Below are positions 34,747-46,070 of a DNA stretch of 64,000 bases, piece after piece; positions within the stretch are counted from its first letter, which is position 1; each line of letters starts with the position of its first letter. Origin of the DNA: Fasciolopsis buskii (Eukaryota > Platyhelminthes > Trematoda > Plagiorchiida > Fasciolidae); assembly GCA_008360955.1 (NCBI GenBank), contig LUCM01002461.1, positions 42,590-106,589 of the forward strand, read 5' to 3'. The translations under genes were made by a program, and so were the position numbers. The notes under the pieces were generated by a model. The model was not told where the DNA came from, searched no databases, and saw nothing but the letters and a program-made list of their open reading frames with translations.

Positions 34747-34954
34747 CTGAAAGCAACTGTAAATTATCACGTTTCACACAAAAGAAAACATCGGTGCAAA
34801 AGTTGTACGATTTCTGGCCAGGAAATTATACATTCAAATTAATATCTTGCATTTCCCCTTACGTCATTTGCCTTATTGTTGTAAAAAATGCTGTCTAGAA
34901 TAGTCGTCACATGTTGTCTCCATATGCCACAATAGGTCCGAGCAAGCAACAAAC

Positions 34955-35150
34955 GTGGGTGTGTTAGTAGTAGCCATTATTCGTCCCGGGTTCGCGACCC
35001 ATTTCGGGCGCGGCGGTAATGCACTACGGAGGATTCCTAACAAGTCTGATGAAACAGCTCTAATGTGTCTATGATTTTCTAATAATGAGTTCAGCAATGA
35101 CACAGTGAATTTCCTCATGAAAATACTCAGTCTCCTGCTACTAATGCATA
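34955..35150 (+). repeat. Hammerhead-carrying tRNA-SINE, copy 1 (decayed)
   Basis: The head retains CCGGGTTCGCGACCC (B-box region) and TTTCGGGCGCGGCGG, then TAATGCACTA (helix I strand). The core reads CGGAGGATTCCTAACAAG...GATGAAACAGCTCTAATGTG, so the CUGAUGA box is lost while the loop and GAAAC remain. It is followed by the common tail (GAGTTCAGCAATGA, TCATGAAAATA). The A-box half of the tRNA head is not recognisable. It lies directly upstream of copy 2 in the same orientation. Confidence 0.6.
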
Positions 35151-35264
35151 CCAAGTAGCCCGGCTCGGTAGGTCATGTCCAAATTCTTTTTCGTACTTAG
35201 GCTAGCTTCAGAGAAGTCATCCATCAGTAGGGGGAAAATGCTATGAGCTAGCGACCCGTGGCCG

Positions 35265-35530
35265 TGCAGATCAGTGACGAATAGGTGCAACATCATCATG
35301 TGTTGAAGTTCAACAAACTGTTCAGAGCCTGCAACGTAGCGCAATGACCAAGGCGTTCGACTCAAAACCATTCGACCCGGATCCGCGACCCAGTTCGGGC
35401 GCGGCGCTTATGCACTACTGATGGTTCCTCGCAAGTCAGATGAAGCACATGTACAACGCTTCGATGGTTTCCTAATGGTGATTTCAGTGGTGATATCACG
35501 TGGTAAACAAATTCGTGAATACTGGTTGTG
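35265..35530 (+). repeat. Hammerhead-carrying tRNA-SINE, copy 2
   Basis: Begins with the family leader (AGGTGCAAC...GAAGTTCAACAAACTGTTCAG). The tRNA head has an A box TAGCGCAATGA (35337-35347) and a mutated B box. The hammerhead region has helix I strand GCACTA, core CTGATGG (35418-35424), GAAG in place of GAAA, and the common tail with TTCGATGGTTTCCTAATGG and GATATCACGTGGT. Probably inactive. Confidence 0.65.
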
Positions 35531-36819
35531 GTTGGTTGTGCATGATCTATCAGATTCACTTTTAATTGCTGGTGCAATCGTTTTCCTGTTCGAATCCAGG
35601 CAGTTTCGTGACATAATTCGAAACGGGCTACGGTTTTGACAGATCAAGGAGAAACCCGTTACTGCGAAACATAGTGGCAATCTTTTCTATTAATTGGGTG
35701 GAAAAATCGCACTACTCTTGACTGGCTGCGTTAACGTTTGTCATTCTGGGGCAATACTGCTTGGATTTATTATCTTAGTTTGTCAAAATCGTGACGGATT
35801 CGTTGCTGGGAGCAAACGGCCATTTAGACTGATCCTGTTTTATCAATGTCTTCGGTAGGTTGCTTAATTTTACCTACCTCATGTTGACCTGAGAGACACT
35901 GACCAGCTGGCTGAAACGCACTGTTCAACCGGGCAGTGGTTAGAAAGTAACTGTTTTGTCATTTCTGACCTACTACTTCTGGTTAGAAAAAAACAACTTT
36001 TCAAAAGTATTTTAAACTCATGAATTTCTGCTAACAGGCGACCCAGGTGACGTAATCCATTTTACCAAAACGGACACTGTGAAAGATCTAAATCCATCTC
36101 ACTCTTTGTCAGGTTGCACAGTTCCTCCTCGGGATTAGTTATACGTGATGTAAAGGGCTTTGCCTGGAACCTAACGTTGTCCAGATACACCAAGTAGTGA
36201 TGGAAAATTAAGTTTCTTAGCACCTCTTTCACCCATTCGCCCATCAGTCACGTTGCGCTAAACGCCGTCTCGCTCAGGTTAAACGAGCGGGTTTTTCTTA
36301 GTCGTTTGAGCCTCTCGATTTATTTCTAATGACCCGTTTCTTTTGGCATGCAAAATACCAGATATAGCTTGGTCGCAAATCCAGTGCTTTGGCACTCTGG
36401 TTCCATAAGCTTGTGAATTCATTTTGCTATGCCTTACTTGGATTATCCCCCATTTTTGACTCGATGCACCACTGTCGTTTTCTTTACACGTTCAAATCGA
36501 ATTTCTGTACCACAATGGTTAGATTGATCATTTCAAAATAAAACTCAACAAAATAGGTTTGTTCACTGTTTAGTCCCCAAATTTTATGTCCTTCAACTGT
36601 TCAGTTGTTCACTTTCCGTCCATTACTCCATGACCACTCAATGATTTGTTTTGTGAATTATGATGATGACGCCAAACTTTGTCATTCTGCTTCCAACGCA
36701 CATGAATTCCTATCGTTCTCGGATGATTTATGTTCTAAGGTTGTCTCCAAAGTTTGACCTAAATCCTATTGTCTAAATATTTTCATTACATTCGCTCTTG
36801 CTATTCTCTGTCGTCCCAG
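35531..36819. other. Non-coding, nothing recognised
   Basis: No supported exon. No further repeat recognised. Confidence 0.35.
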
Positions 36820-37116
36820 TTGGCATTCGGTCATCAGATCTGTCCCTGTCCATACGGTCGAATCTGTCAATCACTCAAATGTTGCCGCAAGCATCAGTCA
36901 ACGATTGTGATTCAACATTCACTAACGTGTTCACAAATTCCGTCACCCTTGCTTTGGGATCCAGGGAGAGGGAGAGTCAGACAGAGCCAGTTTGTTGACA
37001 AGATGACTCACCAATGTGCTCTGTTCGATAACTGCATTGCTGTCTCGAAGTCTTTCTTGATCCACTCAGGCAGATTTTCACTAGGCTTATCAAAAGCAAT
37101 CTTCACTTTCAATTAG
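36820..37116 (+). CDS. Candidate terminal exon with a Cys-rich start
   Basis: The acceptor is the best pyrimidine tract seen in the window (CTCTTGCTATTCTCTGTCGTCCCAG, ending 36819, quoted in part). The frame then runs 98 codons to a TAG at 37114-37116. It starts LAFGHQICPCPYGRICQSLKCC, followed by further cysteines (SLTCSQ, HQCALFDNC). Dense cysteines suggest an extracellular or metal-binding protein. A second, Ser/Thr-rich frame over the same region is also open. No family is recognised. Confidence 0.3.
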   Translation: MAFGHQICPCPYGRICQSLKCCRKHQSTIVIQHSLTCSQIPSPLLWDPGRGRVRQSQFVDKMTHQCALFDNCIAVSKSFLIHSGRFSLGLSKAIFTFN

Positions 37117-40100
37117 CGAAACTAAGAACCATGTAAGCAATCAGCATATAAAAGCCTACGAAAGCTGTTCCGCTGGTCAACTATTTCCTTGGGTTTCCTA
37201 GCGTATACCAAAACACCGGCAGACTTGTAGGACTGAATGGAAAGTGAAATAATGGATCTGATAATAGTGTAACATTTCATTCGAATTCTAAATACACAAA
37301 GTCTTTCCTCGTTGTCGTAGCATCAAGAAAAGTCAAATTTCAGAAGCGGACTGACCAGAAACTTATTGCACAGAATTGACGATGGTTTTCTGACTTTTGC
37401 TTTTGGTATGACGGAAACGATATCAAAACGAATTGTGACAAATAATAGATAACATGAACACCAATATCCAAACAGCACGCCGTTGTATTCAGAGTATGAT
37501 TTACGAATTTGTAAGTTGGACCAACGGAAATAAGTAGTGATTTGTGTTTTCCTTAGAGCTCAACGTCGGTGCATATTTTTCGTCGGACCAGATGTTTGAT
37601 CTCGGTCTTTCCAACTGGAATGTGTGTGTTGCCATAGCAACACCAAGTGCCAAAATTTTGACTGACTAAATAACTTGATCCTTATGCGGGAAAGTTGAAT
37701 TCCTTAAAAGCGTCAGCCAAACATGAAAAACAACAAACTCGAACAACGGTCACAAGTAATCTTGAGCTTCATTTGTTTTTGCGTTGCAAAGATTTTTGAT
37801 CCAGGAACAAGAACTATTGCTCAGTTGTGCGCTTTAAAGGATATAGTCTTCCTATTACCAAATGGTCAAGTATTTATTACACATTTAAATTGCCATTTAT
37901 AAATAACAATGACAGTCGTCAGAATTGTGCAGTAATTCGTTCTATGACCGGAAAAACTCAACGGATTGCACATCAAACGCCCTTGTGACTGTTTAATTCA
38001 AATAAAGTAATCGACAAATCCATGAACTTGATTTTATCGAGTTTAACAATCACTGTGTTGAAGTTATCACCATGGAAACGCCATTGGAGATAAATTAATC
38101 TAGTCCCTAAGAAGGTAAGTCTGATTTATGTGTCTATCTATCTAGAATAAAGCTGATTATTGGTATGCTATTGACTGGACTTTCAGCATTTCTATCCCGT
38201 CTCGAAGAATGATGAAATAACTGGATCAGAAAAACTAATTTTCTTCAAAAGAGTTAATTAAAACGACTAGTGTATTTGAGCTTGTTTGCAGAACTAAATA
38301 TTACTAGTGGATATTCACGGATGCTTTATTAGACTAAGCATTTAAAACGTTCACTGAAATACCCCCAAAAGTTATAAGTCACTATGGGCAACATCTAAAC
38401 CGCCCGATATAGTTTAGGCAGCTACATGAATGAAAACATAATTGTCTGCTTCTATTTTAAGAGCAGCGCAGGCCGACTTTGTGAATTTCATTGTGTTGTT
38501 GCACATAGATGAATAGTCCTACAATATATAGCGGAAAATTTAGTATTCTCTTCGGCGTACTCCACAAAGTAAGAGCGTCTGCATCAGTTTTTCCCAAATC
38601 CAGAAACCTCTTGTTATTCTAATGGCTCAGGTAATCAATCCCCACCAAGGAAGGCTGCGATACAGCTAATGCTGATGTTAGTTTACAGGATACTCCCAGC
38701 GCTGCTGGAACTTTCGGCATGTCTGTAACGGAATACCTACTCGTGACTGTAGTACATGAACATATATTGATGTCGGTTAACGGGAAATCGACGGGGTAGC
38801 AAGTGGAGCCAATTGCTCAGAGGAGACGAGGTGATCACATAATCGCTAAAGAACTTTACCGTCACCTTCGAAACAAGGTGACTAACCAAAATATTACGAC
38901 ACAGTTTAGTTGACTTCCATCGAATTTCGGTTATTATTTCTAAACCACAACATGCCTGGAAAAACAAGTTTTATTCCTTTGCGTTCAACCAAATTCCAGT
39001 CAAGGTTCGCTGTTCATCGGCAATTTTCTACAGCAGTCGCATTTTTATTCATCAATGTCTGATGGCAGCCGTAAAACGAACCTCGAAGATGGATTGTTCA
39101 GAGCCGGTCAGAAAGCTGTTATTCTCTTTACCTCGGTTAAAAAACAGTATTTGCTATTGTGCTTATTACTGTGTTCAGATTTTGTCCTTAAAGAAGTAAA
39201 TATCAGTGGTATAGCAATGCGCCGATATCAGGTTCGGAAGTTAATGCTCCTGTCAGTCGACGCAAGTGAGGCAGTGGTCGTAAAAGCGCAAGTCAAATTT
39301 CCAAAGATCCCAATATGACTGATTTCACAGGGATTTGGGTTAACATACATTTTGAGAAACGCATAAAATCCTGAATAATGTTCAAAAAAGAAAAACATGC
39401 CTTGACTGTTTCCAAAAGTTACGATTAGGGTATACGCTACTCAAGAGTATTCAACAAAGAAAACGAGAAAAAATAAAACTGACAATTTAATTTTTGTGCG
39501 ACATTAGCCAACGCACTACTGAATTGTACGATTGCCGTTTTTAAAAAAAATGTCAGTTCTATTTTGCCAACGAGACAGATTATATGTTTGAATCGAGATC
39601 AATCTGCAACCTTTTAAGTGTTAAGAACTAATACATTGAAGTGCTTTCCTCACTGCGGATTTTGAAAGAGAACATATGTGTGCAAAATTCGAAGTGATTT
39701 ATCACGAGTTATGTTGTTGCGTAGAATGTCAAAGAAAGAACATGGCTTTTACCTCTCCTTTTTCGAGTTTTGGATTAGTTTTGATCAGAGTTTATTACCA
39801 CAGAACAATTGAAAACTGACACAGTTAGGAATCTGCTCTATCCATAACAAACAATTCACCTCATTTCATGAAATATACAGGTAGGCAATATTTGTTAAAA
39901 GTTAGGCTTAAGCAAAGCTGTGATCTCCGTGTTGCAACCCATATTGGCACTCATTTTGTACAGCTCATCATTGTTCATTGCTTATTTCGTTGTCAAAAGT
40001 TTTACAAATCAAAACCAAGATATTTGATCCTGGTTGTGGTTATTAAGTCAAAACACAAATTTTATGCTCATCACCGGCAGCAGATCTTTATGTGCCATCA

Positions 40101-43039
40101 ATGTATGTTCAAACGACTTCAATTTTCTGTCACCGATTCCGCTATAACCAAAGTGCCAAAATTGGCGAATGGATAGGTATGTCCTTGCTCGCGGTTGCGG
40201 ATGCACGTTGTGACCATGGTTGAAATGCGCAACATGACTTTACGGTGCGAATCAGGAATTCGGAATCGTGGTGAACTAAAGATGGATTTCATTTGTGGGA
40301 GGTGCATTCTGGCGTAGTGACATCTCTGCTCATTGGTGAACATACAATGTTATCGAGTTTATCCGTATCGGTTGAACGAGCATCCGACATGGCAAAAATT
40401 ACGTAAGTTCCATGGAGAACCAAAATAACAGATCTTTCACCAATTTCAAGTGTCTAATGTGGTATTATGTCCAGAAATGTGCAAGGTCAACCGATGTCCC
40501 ACTTGAGTTTAGTCGTTGAGGCAGGGGACATTCAATAGGGTGTCATAAGTTATACTGCATTGGAGCGCTTTTACCGGTTTGGTCAAAGTGGTCAGTCGGT
40601 GAAATGATAAAGAATGAGGATTACTTATCTAATGGACTGAACAGAGTGAGACAGGACAAACTCCCGAATGTCCCGGAGAAACTGGGAAGCATAAACATAC
40701 TTCAGTTCACGCGTTCCTGCTTTTGAACTTCCATATGTCTACATGAGTCCTAGCTTACCAAATTCCTATCTGTTTGCTTCTGCTTTAAACAAGCTACTCT
40801 TGAGTAGACACACTGCAGTTGGTTAAAGGTGAACTCAACCCTCATCACCTCATATTGGAACAATTCAGCGCCTATTTTGACTGTTAACACGAAATAGGCC
40901 CCAGATGCGCAGTAAAAAAATGATTAAATAAACAGAAGCAAGATTGGGTTTGCAGAACTGTTCATGACTTATCTTTACGTTACATCAATCACTTGCGTAC
41001 TTGGACTCCTCAAACCATAAAAGTCTCAGTCTAAGTTGAATAACAAATGGCAAATGACAGCAAACTTGAATGGCTGGAACTAAGGGTTTCCTTTTAGTTT
41101 GTTTGATGATGTAGACTCATCATTTGTATGATTTTTTATTTCACCAGCAAGGCAAAATAAGGTGACGGTACAAACTGAACCAAATTGAAATAACCAAATC
41201 GGACGCCTTGATCTGTTATTATCGACCAAGTCTTTGCCCCATTTTAATTTCATTCGGTATGTCCATGCTCACTTATTCGAATCGTCGAATTCAGTAAGAC
41301 ACTCTGTTAGGATTTTCAGTAACAGCGCAGTTTTTTCGCATGCACCTTGCTGGACATTATGCACGATGTTAGACATCGGATACCAATTCGCGTTAGCGAA
41401 AAACCAACATAAACGACAGTATCAGCCTAAAAGCAGGTACCGCTTGCTTAGCCGGGGCATGTTCGAGACCAGTCTTGTAGAATTGTCTCGTTTGTACATC
41501 TTTTCTTCAACTGCTCACCCAAATAACAAGTCAGTCAATTTACCACTTGTATTCAATAATATGTGCGCAAGATAGATTATTATTAGCGCTTCAATTTTTG
41601 GCTTTTCTACATTAAGGGTGATCAGAAAAGCCGTTGATGAATGCATATTTCACGTGGATTACTAAGAAGTCGATAACGGTGAGGAAGGTATGCACTGCCG
41701 TAAGTTAAATTAATATGTCTGCACAAAAGAACACAATTGATCTACTTAATTCTACCTATGTGTAAAACCACAATCTTTGTTCAATCGCAAAACCTGTTTG
41801 TGCATAGCTTGACTATGTTGGAGACAAGGTTAAAGTCAGACAGAGTTTCCCTTCGTCATCCGACGCTGACGACCACGCAATCCGAAATAACGGACGGCAA
41901 AATAGCTAATGCAATAAGACAGACGAGGGTGAAGGTGGAATGGTTAAATCAATCAAAAAACAAACACAGTTACAGTCAGACTGGAGTGACCGTTCCCACC
42001 CAGAAAAGAGCAGAGAAGCCGAAGAACAAATGACGATAACAGCATTGGGCCAAATGTTTTAGCGCATTACTGAACCAATGAATGCCGATCACAAAAAACC
42101 GATGAAAATTTCTCATTTTTAGTGACGAGGATTTTTTGTCTGACCGATTTCTATTGTTGTCACTGGCATTAATAAGAAAGTGGGATCGTTACTTGGCGAT
42201 AGAATCAACTGACGATTGGCAGGCCGACATTAGATGAGAAATCACTTCGTGCAAGTTTCAGACACCACTGGTCAAAGAGTTTAGATGGAAGCAAACATCT
42301 GTCAATGTAGATTTTCTGTGTCGACATTTAGCGTTATTGCACGTAACGAACGCTGCTCGTTCATTCGCCACTTAGTTATTCCCTGTCTTGCACTCTGAAC
42401 CCTGTTCACAGACCTAATCTACAGTTTCGCAAATTAAAATAGTTATTTTTCTCAGAGCTAGTAAACGACGATCGCGTGCAATCGAATTGGTTTCTCATCA
42501 CCTCAAGATTCTATGCCTACGTATAATGACAGTTAATGCTCCCAAGTCTTTTATTGGTGTTACTTAGTTCTGAGGAGATTACCTTGTTGGCACACATCAC
42601 AAACCTTTATGTGACGAACTAATTTGGTGCTTGCTATCGTTCCTGTTTTAGTCGGGTTGTTTGTGTGATTTTAGTCAGACAATTTTGTAACGATTGTTCA
42701 GTTAACAGAAGACTGTTAGTCGTGCACACTGGAATTTCGGTCACTGTAGTTCTGTGCACTTCCTAGTGCTCTGACTTCGTCACTAATCCGCGTAGGTGCA
42801 GACGGTATGCTGACTGCATATCTTGCATTCGAATGGAACAAACAATTTAGTTCCGCAAACTTACAGATCAAGCATATGTTTGCATTCTAACTGGAGTAAA
42901 AACAAGCAATTCTTTATCAAATAAGCTGGGTCCACTAGGGAGAAAATGTTGATCTTGGCCAAGCTATCTGAGTGTAATAAATTGTCAAGGACGCATCAAG
43001 TATGTTCTGATTTTTAGTCGCTGAATAAGGAAAATGTTT
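37117..43039. other. 5.9 kb without a supported gene
   Basis: Several 75-115 codon frames (39055-39318, 39868-40176, 41234-41575, 41737-42033) lack matched splice signals. I saw no LINE, SINE or RNA motif. It may be intron or intergenic sequence. Confidence 0.3.
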
Positions 43040-43165
43040 TCATGAAATAATTCACCATGTGATATTATCGCTCAACTCACCATAAAGAAACCATGGAAGC
43101 ACCGTACAGCTGGTTCATCCTTGTTAGGAATCATCAGCAGTGCATATCCACCGCGCCCGAACTGG
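43040..43165 (-). repeat. Hammerhead-carrying tRNA-SINE, copy 4, 3' part before the gap
   Basis: On the minus strand it reads CCAGTTCGGGCGCGGTGG, ATATGCACTG, then the only canonical CTGATGA box adjoining a good helix I in the window (43131-43137), TTCCTAACAAGGAT, GAAC in place of GAAA, CAGCTGTA and CGGTGC (43099-43104), then the common tail. Helix I is GCACTG with CGGTGC: one U-A pair has become U-G, so pairing is kept. The head is cut off by the run of N. Confidence 0.75.
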
Positions 43166-43759
43166 NNNNNNNNNNNNNNNNNNNNNNNNNNNNNNNNNNN
43201 NNNNNNNNNNNNNNNNNNNNNNNNNNNNNNNNNNNNNNNNNNNNNNNNNNNNNNNNNNNNNNNNNNNNNNNNNNNNNNNNNNNNNNNNNNNNNNNNNNNN
43301 NNNNNNNNNNNNNNNNNNNNNNNNNNNNNNNNNNNNNNNNNNNNNNNNNNNNNNNNNNNNNNNNNNNNNNNNNNNNNNNNNNNNNNNNNNNNNNNNNNNN
43401 NNNNNNNNNNNNNNNNNNNNNNNNNNNNNNNNNNNNNNNNNNNNNNNNNNNNNNNNNNNNNNNNNNNNNNNNNNNNNNNNNNNNNNNNNNNNNNNNNNNN
43501 NNNNNNNNNNNNNNNNNNNNNNNNNNNNNNNNNNNNNNNNNNNNNNNNNNNNNNNNNNNNNNNNNNNNNNNNNNNNNNNNNNNNNNNNNNNNNNNNNNNN
43601 NNNNNNNNNNNNNNNNNNNNNNNNNNNNNNNNNNNNNNNNNNNNNNNNNNNNNNNNNNNNNNNNNNNNNNNNNNNNNNNNNNNNNNNNNNNNNNNNNNNN
43701 NNNNNNNNNNNNNNNNNNNNNNNNNNNNNNNNNNNNNNNNNNNNNNNNNNNNNNNNNNN
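43166..43759. other. Assembly gap, 594 N
   Basis: An unresolved run of N. Both edges belong to the same minus-strand SINE copy: the 3' part ends at 43165 and the A-box part of the head begins at 43760. In the intact copies only about 40-60 bp separate these points. Confidence 0.95.
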
Positions 43760-43830
43760 TTGGCCATTACGCCAATCCAGTAGGCATTGTTGGGCTTATT
43801 CAACTTCAACATGCCACTGCAGATTGGCAC
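43760..43830 (-). repeat. Hammerhead-carrying tRNA-SINE, copy 4, head after the gap
   Basis: On the minus strand GCCTACTGGATTGGCGTAATGG matches the head GCCTACCCGGTAGCGTAATGG of the copy at 49.8 kb. The leader follows outward: CAACTTCAACATG on the plus strand resembles the reverse complement of the GAAGTTCAAC leader. It is the 5' part of the copy interrupted by the gap. Confidence 0.55.
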
Positions 43831-45782
43831 GGCTGTACGAGTTTGCCTCAAAGCTCTCGTCTTCCAAGATTGACGACTCATATGTGGGCAGCTGAGGTGC
43901 CAGAAAGGCTAGAATGCGACTCACGGCGCTTGATTATCTGATAGCTTCGACTAGTGAGAAACTTAATGTTGTTGAAGTCATTCATTATGGTGTATCATTT
44001 CCACAACCGTCTGTTGCGGGTTAGAATCCCGATCCAACTAAGCCAGTGGTATGCATTGGCGGGGAGTTTCCGCGCGTTTGGAGATATTTTCAGACATTGC
44101 CGTTACAAACAGCAAGAATCTTCCACTACGCTATGCCTTCTACTTTGTTTAATACTGTATTGGCGATCCGGCTCTAAACTCAGATAAACTAAACATAAAG
44201 CATTCCAGAAAAAGGCACCGAGATCATTTGAACCAAGCGGGTCCATAATGGCAAAAACATCTATTAGAGAAAAACTAACACGGTGTTGCTAATTTCCAAT
44301 GATTGATCAAATTGGTGTGTTCGATTCCTGTACTTGCGTAACAACGATCAAACTAGAATTCCTTTGAACATTCGTGCTTCATTTGGTGAACACCAGTTGG
44401 AAACTACGACAACATTGATGTTTATCACATTTGCTTCTTTGATATTGTTGTGCTAATAAATCAAACTGCGACTCAGTCGGTCGACAGCCGATGATTTACA
44501 GGCTAAGGCCAACTGTAGATCAAGATGCAATTCAAATCTGGTATTCCCGTGATTATTTCCACGACATCTAAAATGTGGAGTGTCACATATCTGCTTATAC
44601 CTATCTATCCAATGCGTTGTCATGCAACACGGGAAGCTGGCAGCGAGGTATCATCTGCATAATACACATCGAAAACTTGATGTCGCGAGTTGGAATAAAA
44701 CACCTGAAGTTCCATTTGTTGGATAGGTGATCTCGTCACAAGCATTACGAGCAAACTTCCCTCGAAATGGCTAATCAAAATAGTGAAAGGGATTCAGCTT
44801 TATCCACAATTTTGGGGGGCACACGTAGTAGTGCTGCTGTATCCGAAATAACCCACCCACATTACACATGCTTTTTGGGGAATTTCAGTCTAATCATTTT
44901 GATAACATTGATCAACTTGTAATATGCTTTTTCCAGTTCACCGAGTGCTCGGTTTTCTCGAAAAGCCTCAATTCAAAAGCAAAATAAATCAATAATGGAT
45001 TTAAACAAATCATAGCCTTTGATGTAGTTAAACAAAACAGAACGAACAAGGCATATTAAGCACCGATTTGCGATTTACTGTGACATCGTATACCGGTGTT
45101 TGCATTCATCTTGCTTAGTTTTGTCTCTCTTCTAAAATGGAAATTGTTAATACTAGTAGAAGTGGAAAACGATGTCTTGGAGTTTTGATGCGACCGGGAA
45201 CAGAAAACCGGCATGTTAAACTTCCAGGAAAAAATTTGGGGAACTGCTTTGATTTCGGTAATTCCGTCCAGGTTAAAAGTCAGGGTTCTAACACAAAATA
45301 GACCAAATCTATCCCAAACTGAATTATGTCCAGTTGACACTGCCATGCGACCGACATGAAAAGACGTTTATTCATTATTTCTCTCGCGCTTCGTGCGCAT
45401 TCATGACCTTCATCGTCAGGCTGAATCTCCTGCCTCTGATTTGCATCTCATTTTGCGTTTATTGGGCGATTCTCAGATTAAACACCACTTTCAACTCCGA
45501 GATGTGTGTCCAAATCGGGCCACCCTTGTTTGCATGGCGGCAAATCTCTTTGCCGTAAGGAACACATAAGCCTGAAATTGAAGCCATCGTGAGCGGATGG
45601 GGAGTGAGAGTAACAGCAATGTTGAATCACTGGCACAAGTGACTCTTATGTACGCACGGATAAACGGCAGCTACTTTGACACCTATTTTTCATATTCACC
45701 TGACCGAAATCCAAAGTTTTTGTCTTTATACTTCAGGTTCATATATCTGAAATATTAATAATGCAAGGCAATTACAAGTTTA
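43831..45782. other. Non-coding, nothing firm
   Basis: A B-box-like GGTTAGAATCCC near 44021 is isolated. A 96-codon ATG-started frame at 45056-45346 on the minus strand is overlapped by a plus-strand frame and has no splice support. Confidence 0.3.
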
Positions 45783-45849
45783 TTAGTGTACTACTAAGGA
45801 AAAAGAAGTTGTGAGTATGAAACATGGAGTCATTAGAAGAAGATATACA

Positions 45850-46070
45850 TAACGGGACGAACAAAATACAGGCTGACTCGTAAAAAGACTCGGCAGTTCA
45901 TTTCGACGACTCCCGATCGGAAATTTTGGCCCGTCGGATGTTCGGCAGGCTTCGATCACGTGGTGCTCAATGGAAATCTTACTCAGATGTTTCAAGTCGT
46001 ACGGAGGAGGTGCCTGTCCCAAGTTGTGCATGATATTCAGACCAACAGAAGGCCGCTTAGAATTTGTCAA
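45850..46070 (-). CDS. Weak coding candidate, minus strand
   Basis: Part of a 95-codon frame with coding-like composition in its first half: NLGQAPPPYDLKHLSKISIE, then HHVIEACRTSDGPKFPIGSRR. The second half turns into hydrophobic low-quality sequence, which suggests an exon boundary near 45870, but no clear donor was seen. The product is unknown. Confidence 0.22.

Noticed and set aside
35408..35680. ORFs over the 35.3-35.5 kb repeat
   Set aside because: They are frames through the tRNA head and hammerhead of a repeat, so not a gene.
43072..43941. Open frames of 220-282 codons on both strands
   Set aside because: They are open only because they cross 594 N; the real flanks are SINE sequence.
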